This document shows, piece after piece, positions 61,937 through 64,000 of a stretch of DNA of 64,000 nucleotides. This stretch comes from Alphaproteobacteria bacterium (lineage in GTDB: Bacteria > Pseudomonadota > Alphaproteobacteria > UBA9219 > RFNS01), in assembly GCA_037200005.1 (NCBI GenBank), contig JBBCGY010000001.1:1077812-1141811 (forward strand), read 5' to 3'. The translations under genes and the position numbers were made by a program. The stretch's first letter is position 1; each line of letters starts with the position of its first letter. The notes below the pieces were generated by a model. That model was not told where the DNA came from. It was given only the letters and a program-made list of their open reading frames with translations, and made no database searches.

Positions 61937-62317
61937 CTATTTCTTGGTTGCCATCTTTTTGCCGGCGATGGGTTTCGCGGGACCTTTGCGCGTGCGGGCA
62001 TTGGTATGCGTCCGCTGGCCGCGCACGGGCAGCCCCTTGCGATGACGCAGACCGCGATAGCAGCCGAGGTCCATCAGCCGCTTGATGTTCATGGAGACTT
62101 CGCGGCGCAAATCGCCTTCGACGCGATAATGAGCGTCGATATATTCGCGAATTCTCAGGACTTCCGCGTCCAGCAGCTGATTGACGCGCTTGGCAGCCGG
62201 AATATTCAGGCTTTCGCATATCGTGCTGGCGAATTTGGGGCCGATACCATGGATATATTGGAGCGCGATGACCACGCGCTTCTGAGTCGGGATGTTAACA
62301 CCTGCTATACGCGCCAC
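61937..62317 (-). CDS. rpsM: 30S ribosomal protein S13
   Basis: The start is GTG at 62317 ([15 protein letters not shown]) with AAGGAGA upstream; longer frames to 62407 are not real. The rest, [18 protein letters not shown]...[28 protein letters not shown], is a complete S13 of 126 aa. First gene of the rpsM-rpsK-rpoA-rplQ run visible here; the upstream part of the ribosomal cluster (adk, secY) is not adjacent. Confidence 0.97.
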   Translation of the reverse strand: MARIAGVNIPTQKRVVIALQYIHGIGPKFASTICESLNIPAAKRVNQLLDAEVLRIREYIDAHYRVEGDLRREVSMNIKRLMDLGCYRGLRHRKGLPVRGQRTHTNARTRKGPAKPIAGKKMATKK

Positions 62318-62511
62318 GCGCTGTCTCCTTACAAAGATCAAACGGCAAAAACCCGTCAGCCCCGATCCCCACGATCGGAAGAATGGCCACGAGCTTGCTT
62401 TTGGCAAATTTTCGGCAGCTTTTCTGCTGCGTCAGGGGGCGGAGTATAAGGATTGGCGCAGGGAAGTCAAGACGACATATAGTCTATTAATATCAATACA
62501 TTACCGGATTG

Positions 62512-63996
62512 CTACACATCCATTACATAGGGCAGACGGATCGTAAATTTGGTGCCGCGATAAATTTCGGAAGTGACAGATATGTTGCCGCCGAGTTTTT
62601 TGACTTCCTGCATGACGGCTTCCAGCCCCACGCCGTGGCCTGAAATTTCGCTGATGCCGTCGCGCGTGGAAATCCCCCAGACGAAGATGCGCTGAATGAC
62701 CTTTTGGTCGTCGTCGAAACGCCAGCTGCCCTCAGGGTCGATGGCCGCCAATTTCTGGCGCACGCGGTTGGGATCGATGCCGGCGCCGTCGTCGCCGATC
62801 TCTATGACCGCCCATTGCTGTCCCGATGCATCGGTTTGCTGCTCGACATGGACGCCGATTTGTCCGGCGGCATCCTTGCCGCGCGCCATGCGGGTCACCG
62901 GCGGCTCGATGCCGTGGTCGATGATATTCCGGCTCATATGCGTCAGCGAGAAGAAAAAAGGCTGCCACGGAAGAGCAAGTACGCGAAGATTGTCGCCGGT
63001 ATAGATGACCGGCTTCAAATTCTTGTCCATCTGCTGCGCCAATTCGATCAGTTCGCGCTCGAAGCTCAGGAAGCAGCTGCGGATCGGCAAAGCGGCGATC
63101 TCGGCGAGGTATTTCTGCAGGCTCGGCCCGACGCCGTATTTCGACTTGAGATAATCGGCGTAGGTGTAAATCGATTCCTCGCTGATTTCATACAGGGTGC
63201 CGCGCTGCTCGTCCTCCACCGCGATCATGCCGCGAACTTGCAGCAGCACGTTGCTGAATTCCATCTCGATGACTTTGTGCGCGGCCAGCGCCAATTGCCG
63301 GAAATCGTCCTCGGTGTCAATCTTCGAGTTCCGCATTTGGGTTTCGATCTCGTGAATCAGTTCGCCGAATTTCATCAAACTGAAATGACGGACGGCCGCC
63401 TTCAAGGTATGCAATTGCCGCAACATCGTGGGGATATCCCTGAGCGACAGGTTGGGCTTGACCGTAAAGGCGATGAATTCCCGGATATGGTTGACGGTAG
63501 AAACGAATTGATTGCGCTCCTTGAATATCTTGCAGATCATATTGGCGAAGTGCTGCTGCTGCTCGGCAAGAGACTGCGCCGCCGTTTCCTCGGTGCGGTC
63601 GGTCGCGATCAGGACGACATGGGTCAGAACATTATGCTCGTTCCTGATCGGCTTATAAGCCAACGCGATATTGCGCTTGGCCGAATGAGGAAAAGTCTGC
63701 GGCAGGAAACGCACCGCGTCGTCGAATCCCAGCGCATGAGTCGGATCGAACAGAACCTCGATCCAGGCAAGAAAATCGTCGCGCGACACCGCCGGCACAT
63801 GCAGCATATCCGCAAGATGCATGCCTGCCGGGGTCTGTTCCAGCATTTCGATGCAAGCCTGGGAATACATCGAGCCGCATTGCGCCTTGCGATCGAAGGT
63901 CAGAAACCCTTGCCCGAGGGAATTGACCAGAACTTCGGTAAGGCGCGCCTGGCTCGTCACATTCTTATGCACGCGGAAATTCATGACGTAGAGCAC
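62512..63996 (-). CDS. CheA-like histidine kinase, probably 5'-truncated
   Basis: The frame is open to the window edge, so the GTG at 63996 may not be the true start. A PAS-like part (about 15-135) is followed by an HPt-type helix with QLHTLKAAVRHFSL (His196 as probable phosphorylation site). After a helical linker comes a CheA-type ATPase: SRNIIDHGIEPP, EIGDDGAGID and GHGVGLEAV. The CheA response-regulator-binding (P2) and CheW-like (P5) domains are missing. The kinase may phosphorylate a free receiver protein; no chemotaxis genes are close. It lies downstream of nothing seen; rpsM precedes it in coordinates. Confidence 0.85.
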   Translation of the reverse strand: MLYVMNFRVHKNVTSQARLTEVLVNSLGQGFLTFDRKAQCGSMYSQACIEMLEQTPAGMHLADMLHVPAVSRDDFLAWIEVLFDPTHALGFDDAVRFLPQTFPHSAKRNIALAYKPIRNEHNVLTHVVLIATDRTEETAAQSLAEQQQHFANMICKIFKERNQFVSTVNHIREFIAFTVKPNLSLRDIPTMLRQLHTLKAAVRHFSLMKFGELIHEIETQMRNSKIDTEDDFRQLALAAHKVIEMEFSNVLLQVRGMIAVEDEQRGTLYEISEESIYTYADYLKSKYGVGPSLQKYLAEIAALPIRSCFLSFERELIELAQQMDKNLKPVIYTGDNLRVLALPWQPFFFSLTHMSRNIIDHGIEPPVTRMARGKDAAGQIGVHVEQQTDASGQQWAVIEIGDDGAGIDPNRVRQKLAAIDPEGSWRFDDDQKVIQRIFVWGISTRDGISEISGHGVGLEAVMQEVKKLGGNISVTSEIYRGTKFTIRLPYVMDV

Positions 63997-64000
63997 GACC

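Overview
The window is chromosomal DNA of an alphaproteobacterium, GC-rich (by eye near 60%) and gene-dense. The assignment rests on several lineage-typical genes: the cell-cycle kinase CckA directly after fliQ-fliR-flhB, a DUF1476 F1-ATPase inhibitor (zeta) beside purC, an NDUFA12-type complex I protein next to mlaD and a DUF2155 gene, RNase E with a long insertion in its S1 domain and a C-terminal GWW motif, and the rpsM-rpsK-rpoA-rplQ block followed by a DegP-type protease and rarA. I cannot name the genus; a rhodospirillalean or neighbouring uncultured lineage would fit. No prophage, CRISPR array or intact insertion sequence is visible.

Layout. 1-2 kb: a possibly cut ORF and a minus-strand stress set (DUF1328, CsbD, YciF-like ferritin). 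2-8 kb: a receiver-first hybrid kinase, and a KdpE-like regulator and KdpD-like soluble kinase separated by an OB-fold protein and MlaC. 8-11 kb: CPBP protease, rsmE, gshA. 10.9-13.3 kb: four small paralogous proteins of unknown function, the first three with promoters that appear to start at or beside the ATG. 13.3-17.6 kb: purC-purS-YceI-tldD, DUF1476, and a HigBA-like toxin-antitoxin pair with a palindromic operator. 17.6-22.5 kb: qmcA-nfeD-solute-binding protein, a lipoprotein, and prfB with a programmed +1 frameshift. 22.6-31 kb: an unknown protein, LemA/M48, a CADD-type protein directly before a fused FolK-FolP, an acyltransferase and PBP1A. 31-40.9 kb: a 142-bp IS5-like MITE, rne, a BepA-like protease, a DsbA-like protein, aroQ, accBC, aat, DUF2155, mlaD and NDUFA12. 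41-46.5 kb: Ppx/GppA, rlmE, an orphan, an RNR (NrdJ)-like protein and tRNA-Gln. 46.5-50.5 kb: lipoprotein, sugar epimerase and aminotransferase, YgjP-like protease. 50.7-64 kb: flagellar export genes, cckA, rarA, two tandem paralogs, degP and the ribosomal/rpoA operon, ending in a CheA-like kinase open at the window edge.

The most interesting features are these. First, an 874-aa class II ribonucleotide reductase homolog has lost all three active-site cysteines yet carries two well-spaced NrdR boxes with a perfect DnaA box between them. Second, the four-gene small-protein cluster shares a C-terminal SGNPxN-type motif and has leaderless-type promoters. Third, a CADD/FolKP pair points to PabABC-independent p-aminobenzoate synthesis. 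Fourth, nested palindromic elements lie in frame at the 5' end of the DUF2155 gene.
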